Origin: UM-FILTER-40-17 sp032251335
Lineage (GTDB): Bacteria; Bacteroidota; Bacteroidia; Flavobacteriales; Flavobacteriaceae
DNA: 29,677 nt
Direction: 5' to 3'
Assembly: GCA_032251335.1 (NCBI GenBank)
Contig: JAVVDW010000023.1
Span: 1-29,677 of the forward strand
In this document: in pieces, positions 22,897 to 29,677 of the stretch
Layout: every line of letters begins with the position of its first letter
How positions within the stretch are numbered: position 1 is the first letter of the stretch
Notes under the pieces: generated by a model
Databases searched by the model: none
Seen by the model: the letters and a program-made list of their open reading frames with translations, nothing else
Told to the model about the DNA's origin: nothing
Position numbers and translations under genes: made by a program

Positions 22897-23854
22897 GAAT
22901 CGCACAGACCTAAGCGAATTGCAACAGGCCGTTGCAGATATAAAACAAGAATTACACAAAATCATAATTGGCCAAGACCATTTTATCGAATTGATGTTGG
23001 TTGCGCTCATTGCGGACGGTCATGTACTCATAGAAGGTGTGCCGGGCATTGCCAAAACCATTACAGCCAAGCTCTTTGCCAAAACCCTCAAAACCGATTT
23101 TAGCCGTATTCAGTTTACCCCCGATTTGATGCCGTCTGACGTGTTGGGAACTTCTGTGTACAACCAGCAAACCAACGAATTCGAACTAAAAAAAGGCCCT
23201 ATTTTTTCCAATATCGTTTTGATAGATGAAATCAATCGGGCACCGGCCAAAACCCAAGCCGCCTTGTTTGAAGTGATGGAAGAACGGCAAATCACCATTG
23301 ACGGCAAAACACAGCCTTTGAAAGCCCCTTTTATGGTTTTGGCTACACAGAATCCGATTGAACAAGAAGGCACTTACGCCCTGCCCGAGGCACAACTCGA
23401 CAGATTTCTCTTTAAAATAAATGTGGGTTATCCAAATGCGGAAGAAGAAATTACGATCCTGAAAACGCATCAAGAGCGCAAAAACGAAGCAGCGACCGAC
23501 ATCGTCCAAGCTGTACTCAATACAAAGACCATAGCCAAAATAAAAGCCATGCGATTTGATGTACGCGCCGAGCCCAATATGCTAAAATACATCACTGATT
23601 TGGTGGTTAAAACCCGTAATCATCCCTATCTATACTTGGGCGCATCGCCCAGAGCATCTCTGGCCATTATGAATGCCGCCAAAGTGTTTGCCGCAATGGA
23701 CGGCCGGGATTTTATCATCCCGGAAGACGTAAAAAAATGTCTCGCCCCCGTCTTGCAACACAGAATTGTACTGAATCCTGAAAAAGAAATGGAAGGATTT
23801 AAACCGGAACAAGTTATCGATATGATTGTAAAATCTGTAGATGTACCCCGTTAA
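22871..23854 (+). CDS. MoxR-family AAA+ ATPase
   Basis: 327-aa cytoplasmic AAA+ ATPase, chaperone-like. Walker A is GVPGIAKT (56-63), Walker B is IVLIDE (115-120) followed by INRAPAKTQAAL, sensor 1 is in LATQNPIEQEG and the arginine finger region is LDRF (R178). The C-terminal lid has the SPRAS motif (LGASPRASLAI). MoxR ATPases mostly act with a DUF58 or VWA protein; no such gene follows here. The gene starts inside DUF4350 and ends 12 bp before the TIGR02757 gene. Confidence 0.93.
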   Translation: MEHENPQFENRTDLSELQQAVADIKQELHKIIIGQDHFIELMLVALIADGHVLIEGVPGIAKTITAKLFAKTLKTDFSRIQFTPDLMPSDVLGTSVYNQQTNEFELKKGPIFSNIVLIDEINRAPAKTQAALFEVMEERQITIDGKTQPLKAPFMVLATQNPIEQEGTYALPEAQLDRFLFKINVGYPNAEEEITILKTHQERKNEAATDIVQAVLNTKTIAKIKAMRFDVRAEPNMLKYITDLVVKTRNHPYLYLGASPRASLAIMNAAKVFAAMDGRDFIIPEDVKKCLAPVLQHRIVLNPEKEMEGFKPEQVIDMIVKSVDVPR

Positions 23855-23866
23855 AACCCGCTACAT

Positions 23867-24625
23867 ATGGATGCGTTGAAGGAATTTTTAGATGAAAAAG
23901 CAGCGTTGTATAACCAGCCTAAATTTATCACATCCGATCCTATACAAATTCCGCACGCCTATTCAATCAAGCAAGATATTGAAATTTCGGGATTTCTGAC
24001 GGCCACCATTGCTTGGGGCAATCGTACGTCTATCATCAAAAGTGCGCACAAAATGATGCAACTCATGGAAAACAGTCCATATGATTTTGTGATGCATCAC
24101 CAAAAACAAGATTTACAACCTCTGTCTTCTTTTGTACACCGAACCTTTAACAGCAACGATTTGATTTGTTTCATACAAAACTTAAAAAATCTTTACCTCC
24201 GATTTTCATCTATGGAAGATGTTTTCTTGGCCAATGTAACTTCCGAAAGTCTGCAACCGTCCATTCACGCTTTTAAACAGGTGTTTTTTAATACAGACGT
24301 CGCCGTTCGCTCGCAAAAGCACGTGTCCGATCCGTTAAAGGGATCTGCCGCTAAGCGCATCAATATGTTTTTGCGATGGATGGTTCGGCAAGACCAACGT
24401 GGCGTCGATTTGGGAATCTGGAACCGACTCAATGCCGCTCAACTTTCTTGCCCACTAGATGTACATTCAGGTAATGTTGCACGAAAATTAGGCTTACTCA
24501 CCCGAAAGCAAAATGATGCCAAAGCAGTTTATGAACTCGACAGCTCATTGCGAAAATTAGATGCGTCTGATCCCGTAAAATATGATTTTGCGCTCTTTGG
24601 ACTGGGCGTGTTTGAAAAATTTTAA
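23867..24625 (+). CDS. TIGR02757-family (DUF2400) protein
   Basis: 252-aa soluble protein of unknown function, widely conserved in Bacteroidota and related phyla. Recognisable segments are DPIQIPHAYSIKQDIEISGF, TATIAWGNRTSII, FVHRTFNSNDL, KRINMFLRWMVRQD, the conserved LDVHSGNVARKLGLLTRKQN and the end DPVKYDFALFGLGV. The latter segments resemble the helix-hairpin-helix/DNA glycosylase-like fold, which could mean a role with nucleic acids, but no catalytic activity is established. It is the last gene of the operon, 12 bp after moxR. The 231 bp after it are AT-rich with no clear terminator. Confidence 0.85.
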   Translation: MDALKEFLDEKAALYNQPKFITSDPIQIPHAYSIKQDIEISGFLTATIAWGNRTSIIKSAHKMMQLMENSPYDFVMHHQKQDLQPLSSFVHRTFNSNDLICFIQNLKNLYLRFSSMEDVFLANVTSESLQPSIHAFKQVFFNTDVAVRSQKHVSDPLKGSAAKRINMFLRWMVRQDQRGVDLGIWNRLNAAQLSCPLDVHSGNVARKLGLLTRKQNDAKAVYELDSSLRKLDASDPVKYDFALFGLGVFEKF

Positions 24626-24856
24626 AATCAGAAAATTAGAACAATTAATTGATTTTGAATCACTAAAAAGTTTTATAAATCTAAATGGAAAACTTCGTAT
24701 CCTTCTATTCAAACTTGTTTGTAAAGTGACGCCCCAAATCATGTAAAAAAGTCTTTTCTTTCGCTATAAAACCTGCATCAACAAACATTTTTTTATATCT
24801 TTACAGTGATGCGTTTTCATCAAAAAAGTAATTCATAAAATTAAATATAGACTATC

Positions 24857-25360
24857 ATGGCACATATCACACTTAAAGGCAATCCGGTAACTACTAGTGG
24901 ACAACTCCCCGCCAAAGGCACATCTGCCCCTGACTTTTTATTGGTCAAAAATGATTTATCTACGGTTTCCAAAGCAGATTTTGCCGGTCATTTTTTGGTG
25001 CTCAATATTTTTCCGAGCATAGACACCGGCACTTGCGCAGCATCTGTACGCGCTTTTAACCAAAAAGCTTCGGCACTTACCCATACCAAAGTACTATGCG
25101 TTTCTCGCGATTTACCTTTTGCACAAGCCCGTTTTTGCGGTGCAGAAGGCATTGACAACGTAGATACAGTTTCAGATTTCAGATCGGGTACTTTTGGCAA
25201 AGAATACGGTCTTGAAATTACAGATGGCCCACTGGAAGGTTTACATTCGCGTGCTGTAGTGGTCATCAATCCGGACGGAAAAGTGATTTACACTGAGCAG
25301 GTGGGTGAAATTGTTGACGAACCCAACTATGACGCAGCTTTAGCGGCTTTAGAATCGTGA
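24857..25360 (+). CDS. tpx: Thiol peroxidase
   Basis: 167-aa atypical 2-Cys peroxiredoxin that reduces hydrogen and alkyl peroxides at the cost of thioredoxin. The peroxidatic cysteine is C60 in SIDTGTCAASVRAFN (most Tpx have SIDTPTC, so Pro is replaced by Gly). The resolving cysteine is C94 in FAQARFCGAEGI. The typical GLHSRAVVVINPDGKVIYTE near the end is present. Full length for the family. No exact promoter match lies in the 231 bp upstream; TATCTTTA near 24795 is one base off the -7 consensus. The next gene starts one base after the stop. Confidence 0.95.
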   Translation: MAHITLKGNPVTTSGQLPAKGTSAPDFLLVKNDLSTVSKADFAGHFLVLNIFPSIDTGTCAASVRAFNQKASALTHTKVLCVSRDLPFAQARFCGAEGIDNVDTVSDFRSGTFGKEYGLEITDGPLEGLHSRAVVVINPDGKVIYTEQVGEIVDEPNYDAALAALES

Positions 25361-25361
25361 T

Positions 25362-25727
25362 ATGAATTTTGTTCGTTTCGTCAAAGGTCGCTTGAAGAGT
25401 TTTGTCTATGCGGCAAGAGGCGCTTACATTCTCATAAACACCGAACACAGCGTGATGGTTCAGGTAGTGGTGGCGGTTGCAATTACCATTATGGGGTTTA
25501 TTTTTAAAATCAGTCAAACCGAATGGATTTTACAAACCCTCGCTATTGGCTTGGTCATTGGCACAGAAGGTTTGAACACCGCTATAGAAAAAATAGCTGA
25601 CTTTATTCATCCGGACTATAACGATAAAATAGGTACTATCAAAGATGTGGCTGCCGGTGCTGTTTTTGTGGTTGCCGTTTGTGCCGTTGCCATTGGCATG
25701 ATGATTTATTTGCCAAAATTTTTTTAG
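25362..25727 (+). CDS. Diacylglycerol kinase family membrane protein (possibly undecaprenol kinase)
   Basis: 121-aa integral membrane kinase with three helices (about 30-48, 55-72 and 96-117). The signature GTEGLNTAIEKIADFIHPDY (residues 67-86, with E69, N72, E76 and D80) and KDVAAGAVF (from 94) carry the ATP and Mg-binding residues of the DgkA/UdpK family. It phosphorylates diacylglycerol or undecaprenol in the inner membrane; sequence alone does not decide which. It follows tpx by one base, an arrangement also seen in other flavobacteria, where an ftsK gene usually follows; here an unrelated convergent gene follows. Confidence 0.9.
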   Translation: MNFVRFVKGRLKSFVYAARGAYILINTEHSVMVQVVVAVAITIMGFIFKISQTEWILQTLAIGLVIGTEGLNTAIEKIADFIHPDYNDKIGTIKDVAAGAVFVVAVCAVAIGMMIYLPKFF

Positions 25728-25766
25728 TATCTAGCCTAGGGTTCGCTGGGTCGTAACGGCAAAATA

Positions 25767-27149
25767 TTATTTCGATAGAAACGATTCAATTTTCTCTGCT
25801 GAGATGCCTGCATTTTTAATCGAATCGCCTACGGAAATACCACCGCGATAGTTTCCGCCTAAAAAGATGCCCGGGAATTTCTTTTCAAAAGCATCAAAAT
25901 AACGTTCGTTTTCTATGTATCCCAAATTGTACTGAGGAATGGCGCTTTCCCACATCTTATGGTTTTCGAATACCGGCGCATTTTCAATTTTCATAAGCGA
26001 TTCAAATTCTTGTCGCACGCGCTTTTTGATACTTTCTACATCTTCGTGAAGTATTTCAGGCGATCTGGCGCCGCCCACAAACAAGGTAAAAACGGCATGG
26101 GTATTGTCGTATCTATCCGGGAAAATTACTGAATTCCAAATAGCACCTAAAAAAGATTTTTTCTCTTTTTCGGGTATCAAAAAACCAAATCCATCTAGAG
26201 CCTGCCCAATATCGGTTTTCTTGTATGCCAAAACATAGACCAAAACCGGCGGATAGACAATACTTTTAAAAATTGATGACAGTTGGGTGTCCAAATGCTC
26301 AAAGACCGATGCAGCCGGATGTGCCGGAATGGTAGAAAGAATGGCATTTGCTGTGAGCGACAGTTCTTTGCCTTCTTTTAGGTATGAAACTTTATAACCA
26401 TCCGAATCCTGACTTATTTTTAAGAGCTGCGCGCCGTAGTGAATATGCCCATCTAACGCAGCAGCCATTGCATTGGGGAGTGTCTGCACACCATTCTTAA
26501 ACGAAATCATGGCCGCACTTTGTTTAGATTTTTCTGCTCGTTTCTTTCGCTCGCGTGCACTCTTAAAAGCACCAACAAACAGACCTCCATATTTCTCTTC
26601 CAAGGCATACAACTTCGGAAAAGCAGAGGCTACGCTGAGTTTTTCGGGACGTCCGGCATAGACACCGGCTACAAACGGGTTGATGGCATAATCCAAAAAC
26701 TCCTGCCCCAGCCTGCGCTTGACAAAATCGGCAATACTTTGGTAATACCCATCATGTGACCGGCCCACAAAAGGCTCTTTCAACAGTCTCAATTTGGCAG
26801 CTGTAGAAAACAACCGTGTTTGCAGAAAGGCTTTGGCAGAAGTTGGCAACGCGTGTAATTTGTCATCCTTCAAAATATATCGCTTGTTGCCTTTTTCGTT
26901 AGCATTCAAAAGCTGGTCTTCGAGATTGAGGTCTGCAACAAGTTCACGTATAAGCGGAACCGTATCTAAAATACTGTTGGGACCCAGATCATAAGGAAAA
27001 TTTTGGTCGTTTTCGCTGCGAATACAGCCTCCAACAACATCTCTCTTCTCAAGAATGGTAACGTCAAAACCTTTTTTTTGTAATAAGAAAGCTGTAGTGA
27101 GTCCGGATATACCTGCGCCCAAAACCAATATACTGTGTTTACTCATCAT
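25767..27149 (-). CDS. hemG: Protoporphyrinogen/coproporphyrinogen oxidase
   Basis: 460-aa FAD-dependent oxidase of haem synthesis, of the HemY/PPOX type. The FAD dinucleotide motif is GAGISGLTTAFLL (near residue 10) followed by LEKRDVVGGCIRS. The family-typical DLGPNSI, FVAGVYAGRPEKLS and the C-terminal FLGGNYRGGISVGDSI FAD-binding end are all present. The name hemG is used for this gene in Bacteroidota, though it is the HemY type. Two ATGs lie in tandem at 27149 and 27146; the longer frame up to 27248 has no family support and runs into the arsR promoter. It diverges from arsR. Confidence 0.92.
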   Translation of the reverse strand: MMSKHSILVLGAGISGLTTAFLLQKKGFDVTILEKRDVVGGCIRSENDQNFPYDLGPNSILDTVPLIRELVADLNLEDQLLNANEKGNKRYILKDDKLHALPTSAKAFLQTRLFSTAAKLRLLKEPFVGRSHDGYYQSIADFVKRRLGQEFLDYAINPFVAGVYAGRPEKLSVASAFPKLYALEEKYGGLFVGAFKSARERKKRAEKSKQSAAMISFKNGVQTLPNAMAAALDGHIHYGAQLLKISQDSDGYKVSYLKEGKELSLTANAILSTIPAHPAASVFEHLDTQLSSIFKSIVYPPVLVYVLAYKKTDIGQALDGFGFLIPEKEKKSFLGAIWNSVIFPDRYDNTHAVFTLFVGGARSPEILHEDVESIKKRVRQEFESLMKIENAPVFENHKMWESAIPQYNLGYIENERYFDAFEKKFPGIFLGGNYRGGISVGDSIKNAGISAEKIESFLSK

Positions 27150-27228
27150 CGTCAATTTAAAATGTAAAATTACAAAATCGCAGCGGCCCGAACTATGACA
27201 AATGACAGTTCTTTTAGTAAAAAAATTT

Positions 27229-27264
27229 TTGTATTTACACACATACATCGTAATATTGCAATAT
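27229..27264 (+). promoter_or_regulatory. arsR promoter with overlapping palindromic operator
   Basis: TTG (27229-27231), a 19-bp spacer and TAATATTG (27251-27258) match the Bacteroidota promoter with one base off. A perfect 12-bp palindrome ATATTGCAATAT (27253-27264) overlaps the -7 element, which is where an autoregulating ArsR repressor would block the polymerase. The leader to the ATG would be only about 13 nt. Confidence 0.55.
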
Positions 27265-27276
27265 ATAAATATAGCG

Positions 27277-27612
27277 ATGGGACTTACAAAAATTGAATTG
27301 TTTACTAATGCTCAAAATGAATTGGCGCAAGCCGCTAAAGTTTTGGCGCATCCTGCACGTGTGGCTATACTTCAGTATTTGCTAAAAGCCAATGCCTGCA
27401 TCAACAGCGACTTGGTACAGGAATTGGGTTTGGCGCAACCAACCATCAGCCAGCATCTTCGTGAACTAAAAGAGATCGGGCTTATTCAAGGAACCATCGA
27501 TGGCGTATCGGTCAACTACTGCATACGACCGAATCGATGGAAAGAATTACAGGTGCTTTTCGATCAATTTTTCAATCAATATCCATATACCAATCAACCG
27601 GATTGTTGTTAG
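27277..27612 (+). CDS. arsR: ArsR-family metalloregulator
   Basis: 111-aa winged-helix repressor of the ArsR/SmtB family. The DNA-reading helix is in INSDLVQELGLAQPTISQHL (residues 42-61), followed by the wing LIQGTIDGVSVNYCIRP. The ELCVCDL arsenic site of the plasmid R773 ArsR is absent. Cysteines present are C41, C82 and a C-terminal pair C110-C111, so arsenite is probably sensed through another Cys set. I chose the ATG at 27277, just after the palindrome; the longer frame from 27202 is unlikely. It leads the arsenic operon, 10 bp before the PTP-like gene. Confidence 0.9.
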   Translation: MGLTKIELFTNAQNELAQAAKVLAHPARVAILQYLLKANACINSDLVQELGLAQPTISQHLRELKEIGLIQGTIDGVSVNYCIRPNRWKELQVLFDQFFNQYPYTNQPDCC

Positions 27613-27622
27613 ACAACCTATT

Positions 27623-28255
27623 ATGAAAAATCCATGTAAAAACGTATTGATGGGAGATCTGAACCGATTCGTAGTTGACCTTGCGAGTGAAAAAATATCG
27701 GAGAACAGAGAAGAAACCCTGCAAACTTTAGTCGATTATATACAACTTAAAATCGACAGTAAATCCACCGTAAAGCTACATTTTATCTGTACACACAATT
27801 CCCGAAGAAGCCAGTTGGCACAGATTTGGGCACAAACCATGGCTTATTATTTCGGCTTAGAAATCTGTTGTTTTTCGGGAGGAGTAGAAGTCACTGCTTT
27901 TAACGAAAGTGCAGTAAAAACCCTTATTTGGTCAGGGTTTGAGATTCAAAAAAACGAAATCACGGACAATCCTGTGTATGAGGTTTTTTATGCAAAAGAA
28001 AAAAGCCCTATACGCGCATTTTCAAAAATGGTGGATGATGCTATCAATCCGTCTTCTGGTTTTGCGGCCATCATGACTTGTGCACATGCCGATGAAAATT
28101 GCCCTGTTGTGCACGGTGCTGAGATACGCATCCCGTTGAGGTATGACGACCCCAAAGCTTTTGACGATACACCTAATGAAGACCAAAAATACAAGGAATG
28201 CTCCAAGCAAATCGCTTCCGAAATGTACTGGGTTTTTTCGAGAATAAAAATGTGA
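27623..28255 (+). CDS. Low-molecular-weight protein tyrosine phosphatase-like protein of the ars operon
   Basis: 210-aa protein with an LMW-PTP/ArsC fold. The phosphate loop CTHNSRRS (C56 to R62, S63) fits the CX5R(S/T) signature, and RYDDP (D175, D176) fits the general acid loop. Canonical LMW-PTP and thioredoxin-linked ArsC are about 130-150 residues; this protein has an extra N-terminal helical part of about 50 residues and a segment with CAHADENCPVVHGAEI (from 153) that carries two more cysteines. In Bacteroidota it is regularly encoded between arsR and the ACR3 gene, so I infer arsenate reduction, with C56 as the nucleophile. It is often labelled protein-tyrosine-phosphatase. Confidence 0.85.
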   Translation: MKNPCKNVLMGDLNRFVVDLASEKISENREETLQTLVDYIQLKIDSKSTVKLHFICTHNSRRSQLAQIWAQTMAYYFGLEICCFSGGVEVTAFNESAVKTLIWSGFEIQKNEITDNPVYEVFYAKEKSPIRAFSKMVDDAINPSSGFAAIMTCAHADENCPVVHGAEIRIPLRYDDPKAFDDTPNEDQKYKECSKQIASEMYWVFSRIKM

Positions 28256-28301
28256 ATTTTAGATTGTAACTCAATGCCCAAAACTTAATTTATCAAAAAC
28301 C

Positions 28302-29330
28302 ATGAAGCATTTAAGTTTTTTAGACCGTTTCCTCACCCTCTGGATTTTCACAGCAATGGCTCTTGGCGTGGCAATCGGATATTTGTATCCTTCATCGGCT
28401 GATGTTATTGACTCTTTTAGTAGAGGCACTACCAACATTCCCATTGCAATTGGATTGATTTTGATGATGTATCCGCCGTTGGCAAAAGTTGATTACAAAC
28501 TGTTGCCAAAAGTTTTTACAAACATCAGAATATTATCTATTTCATTGATTTTGAATTGGATAATAGGACCGATCCTTATGTTTGTTTTGGCGGTAGTTTT
28601 TTTGCAAGATTATCCAGAATACATGGTTGGTCTTATTTTGATTGGTCTTGCCAGGTGTATTGCCATGGTATTGGTTTGGAACGATTTGGCTGAGGGCAGT
28701 AGCGAATACGCTGCCGGGTTGGTAGCTTTAAACAGTATTTTTCAAGTATTTTTTTACAGCTTTTACGCTTGGATTTTCATTACAATTCTCCCACCATATT
28801 TCGGTTTTGAAGGCGCATTGGTTGAAATTTCGATTGCGACGATTGCAGAGAGTGTTGCCATCTATCTCGGCATTCCATTTTTGATGGGACTTCTAAGCCG
28901 ATTGATTTTAATAAAATTAAAAGGTGATGCCTGGTATAAAAGCAAATTCATTCCTATGATTTCACCGCTAACGCTGATTGCATTGTTGTTTACAATCGTG
29001 GTGATGTTTTCACTAAAAGGAGAATTAATTGTCCAAATTCCAATGGATGTATTAACCATCGCCGTTCCATTGTTAATCTACTTTGTTGTGATGTTTTTTA
29101 TTGGATTTTTTGTAACCAAAGCAAGTGGAGCCGCATATGACAAAAATGTAGCCGTAGCCTTCACGGCAGCCGGAAATAATTTTGAGTTAGCCATTGCAGT
29201 TGCCATCGCTGTTTTCGGGCTGAACTCCGGCCAGGCTTTCACCGGAGTAATCGGGCCTTTGGTGGAAGTGCCTGCACTCATTTTACTGGTCAGGGTAGCG
29301 TTTTGGTTAAAAACAAAAAGTGTTCCATAA
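28302..29330 (+). CDS. acr3: ACR3-family arsenite efflux permease
   Basis: 342-aa inner-membrane transporter with about ten helices that expels arsenite using the proton gradient. The essential cysteine is C119 in GLARCIAMVLVWNDLAEG and the essential glutamate E295 is in AAGNNFELAIA; these correspond by equal spacing to the known Cys129 and Glu305 of the Alkaliphilus Acr3. The loop YPPLAKVDY is also typical. It is the last gene of the ars operon, 46 bp after the PTP-like gene. It is often named arsB in databases although unrelated to the ArsB family. Confidence 0.94.
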   Translation: MKHLSFLDRFLTLWIFTAMALGVAIGYLYPSSADVIDSFSRGTTNIPIAIGLILMMYPPLAKVDYKLLPKVFTNIRILSISLILNWIIGPILMFVLAVVFLQDYPEYMVGLILIGLARCIAMVLVWNDLAEGSSEYAAGLVALNSIFQVFFYSFYAWIFITILPPYFGFEGALVEISIATIAESVAIYLGIPFLMGLLSRLILIKLKGDAWYKSKFIPMISPLTLIALLFTIVVMFSLKGELIVQIPMDVLTIAVPLLIYFVVMFFIGFFVTKASGAAYDKNVAVAFTAAGNNFELAIAVAIAVFGLNSGQAFTGVIGPLVEVPALILLVRVAFWLKTKSVP

Positions 29331-29489
29331 GAAGATGAAGCCAAGATTATTTCTTGCTTATGTGGGTGAATATTCAAAATCGGAAACAATATATTCATGC
29401 CCATCTTTGAACAAAATAGTTTGTAGGCTATAAGAAAAGCTGTGGAAATTTATCCCGCTAAAAAGCAAGACCCCCGATGTATTTCATAA

Positions 29490-29516
29490 AAAACCCAACA
29501 TTGCTGTTGAGGTTTT
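29490..29516 (+). terminator. Probable terminator of the ars operon
   Basis: AAAACC-CAACA (29490-29500), a TTGC loop and TGTTG-A-GGTTTT (29505-29516) form an 11-bp stem with one bulged A. The arm itself ends in TTTT. It lies 160 bp after the ACR3 stop. Between them I see no supported gene, only a 32-codon frame from 29335 with no family match. Confidence 0.5.
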
Positions 29517-29563
29517 AAAAAAAGTCGGCGGCAGGAGCCTTGCGACTGCGCCGTACCTATAAA

Positions 29564-29598
29564 TAAAAAAAGAGGCTGTCCAGTTTTGGACAGCCTCT
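29564..29598 (-). terminator. Terminator of the rRNA operon
   Basis: On the minus strand a perfect 11-bp stem AGAGGCTGTCC / GGACAGCCTCT with a 6-nt loop (29598-29571) is followed by a T-rich tail (29570-29564). It lies just after the 5S rRNA. Confidence 0.9.
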
Positions 29599-29607
29599 CA
29601 TAAAAAA

Positions 29608-29677
29608 AGGCGGCGACATACTCTCCCACATATGCAGTACCATCTGCGCTGATGGGCTTAACTACTCTGTTCGGAAT
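29608..29677 (-). rRNA. rrf: 5S ribosomal RNA, 3' part (runs off the window)
   Basis: Read on the minus strand from 29677, the sequence starts ATTCCGAACAGAGTAGTTAA, then gives GCCCATCAGCGC, GATGGTACTGC and GTGGGAGAGTATGTCGCCGCC. These are the conserved middle and 3' segments of bacterial 5S rRNA. About 70 of some 110-120 nt are visible. The 23S and 16S genes would lie beyond the right edge, as 5S is normally last in the operon. Confidence 0.95.

Noticed and set aside
29335..29433. 32-codon frame after the ACR3 gene
   Set aside because: Too short and without family match; I see no further support.
29524..29556. GGCGGCAG...CTGCGCC as a terminator or RNA gene
   Set aside because: The stem has a bulge and no T run follows; it may be a REP remnant.

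Overview
The window looks like a chromosomal segment of a member of the Bacteroidota, most likely a flavobacterium. Supporting signs are promoters of the TTG-N18..21-TAnnTTTG type, AT-rich leaders without clear Shine-Dalgarno sequences, and family combinations typical of that phylum: a GH3/beta-lactamase fusion, an MCE protein with HdrC/HdrD-like Fe-S proteins, the RDD/SpoIIM/DUF4129/DUF4350/MoxR cluster, TIGR02757, and an ars operon with a PTP-like protein and ACR3. Species cannot be named from this.

Left edge (1-3868): a large type II-C cas9 runs off the window on the minus strand, with all visible RuvC and HNH catalytic residues intact. Divergent from it, on the plus strand, is a well-formed promoter and a short RNA gene with tracrRNA architecture: an anti-repeat ending in CACAATAAGG, a GGC/GCC nexus and a cUUCGg terminator. 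The nexus loop appears to hold a REP-like insertion, and the nexus-to-terminator tail is present a second time about 100 bp downstream. No CRISPR array or cas1/cas2 lies in the window.

3869-13991 (minus strand): katG with its own terminator, a REP-rich spacer, then a long co-oriented series. In transcription order it holds mlaD, a membrane Fe-S protein, a PLDc_N-like small membrane protein, a HAD-like protein, a CCG-domain Fe-S protein, a conserved 165-aa protein and a GH3/beta-lactamase lipid- or wall-associated hydrolase.

13992-17104: a repeat-rich spacer (a dispersed element, a 14-bp tandem duplication and a 7-bp array), then padR-pspC and a DUF4870 gene with its own promoter. 17200-25727 (mostly plus strand): a zinc alcohol dehydrogenase, a convergent RDD gene, then a tightly packed SpoIIM / membrane protein / DUF4129 / DUF4350 / MoxR / TIGR02757 operon, followed by tpx and a diacylglycerol-kinase-family gene. 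25767-29330: hemG-like protoporphyrinogen oxidase, divergent from an arsR / PTP-like / ACR3 arsenic operon. Right edge: the 3' part of a 5S rRNA on the minus strand with a strong rRNA terminator.

Two observations stand out. The first is the duplicated, REP-invaded tracrRNA locus beside cas9. The second is an 87-bp dispersed element, three copies within 7.5 kb, that sits directly in front of ATG codons. Two copies are bounded by direct repeats that include the start codon, and one copy lacks exactly the ~24-bp REP unit that resembles the insert in the tracrRNA.
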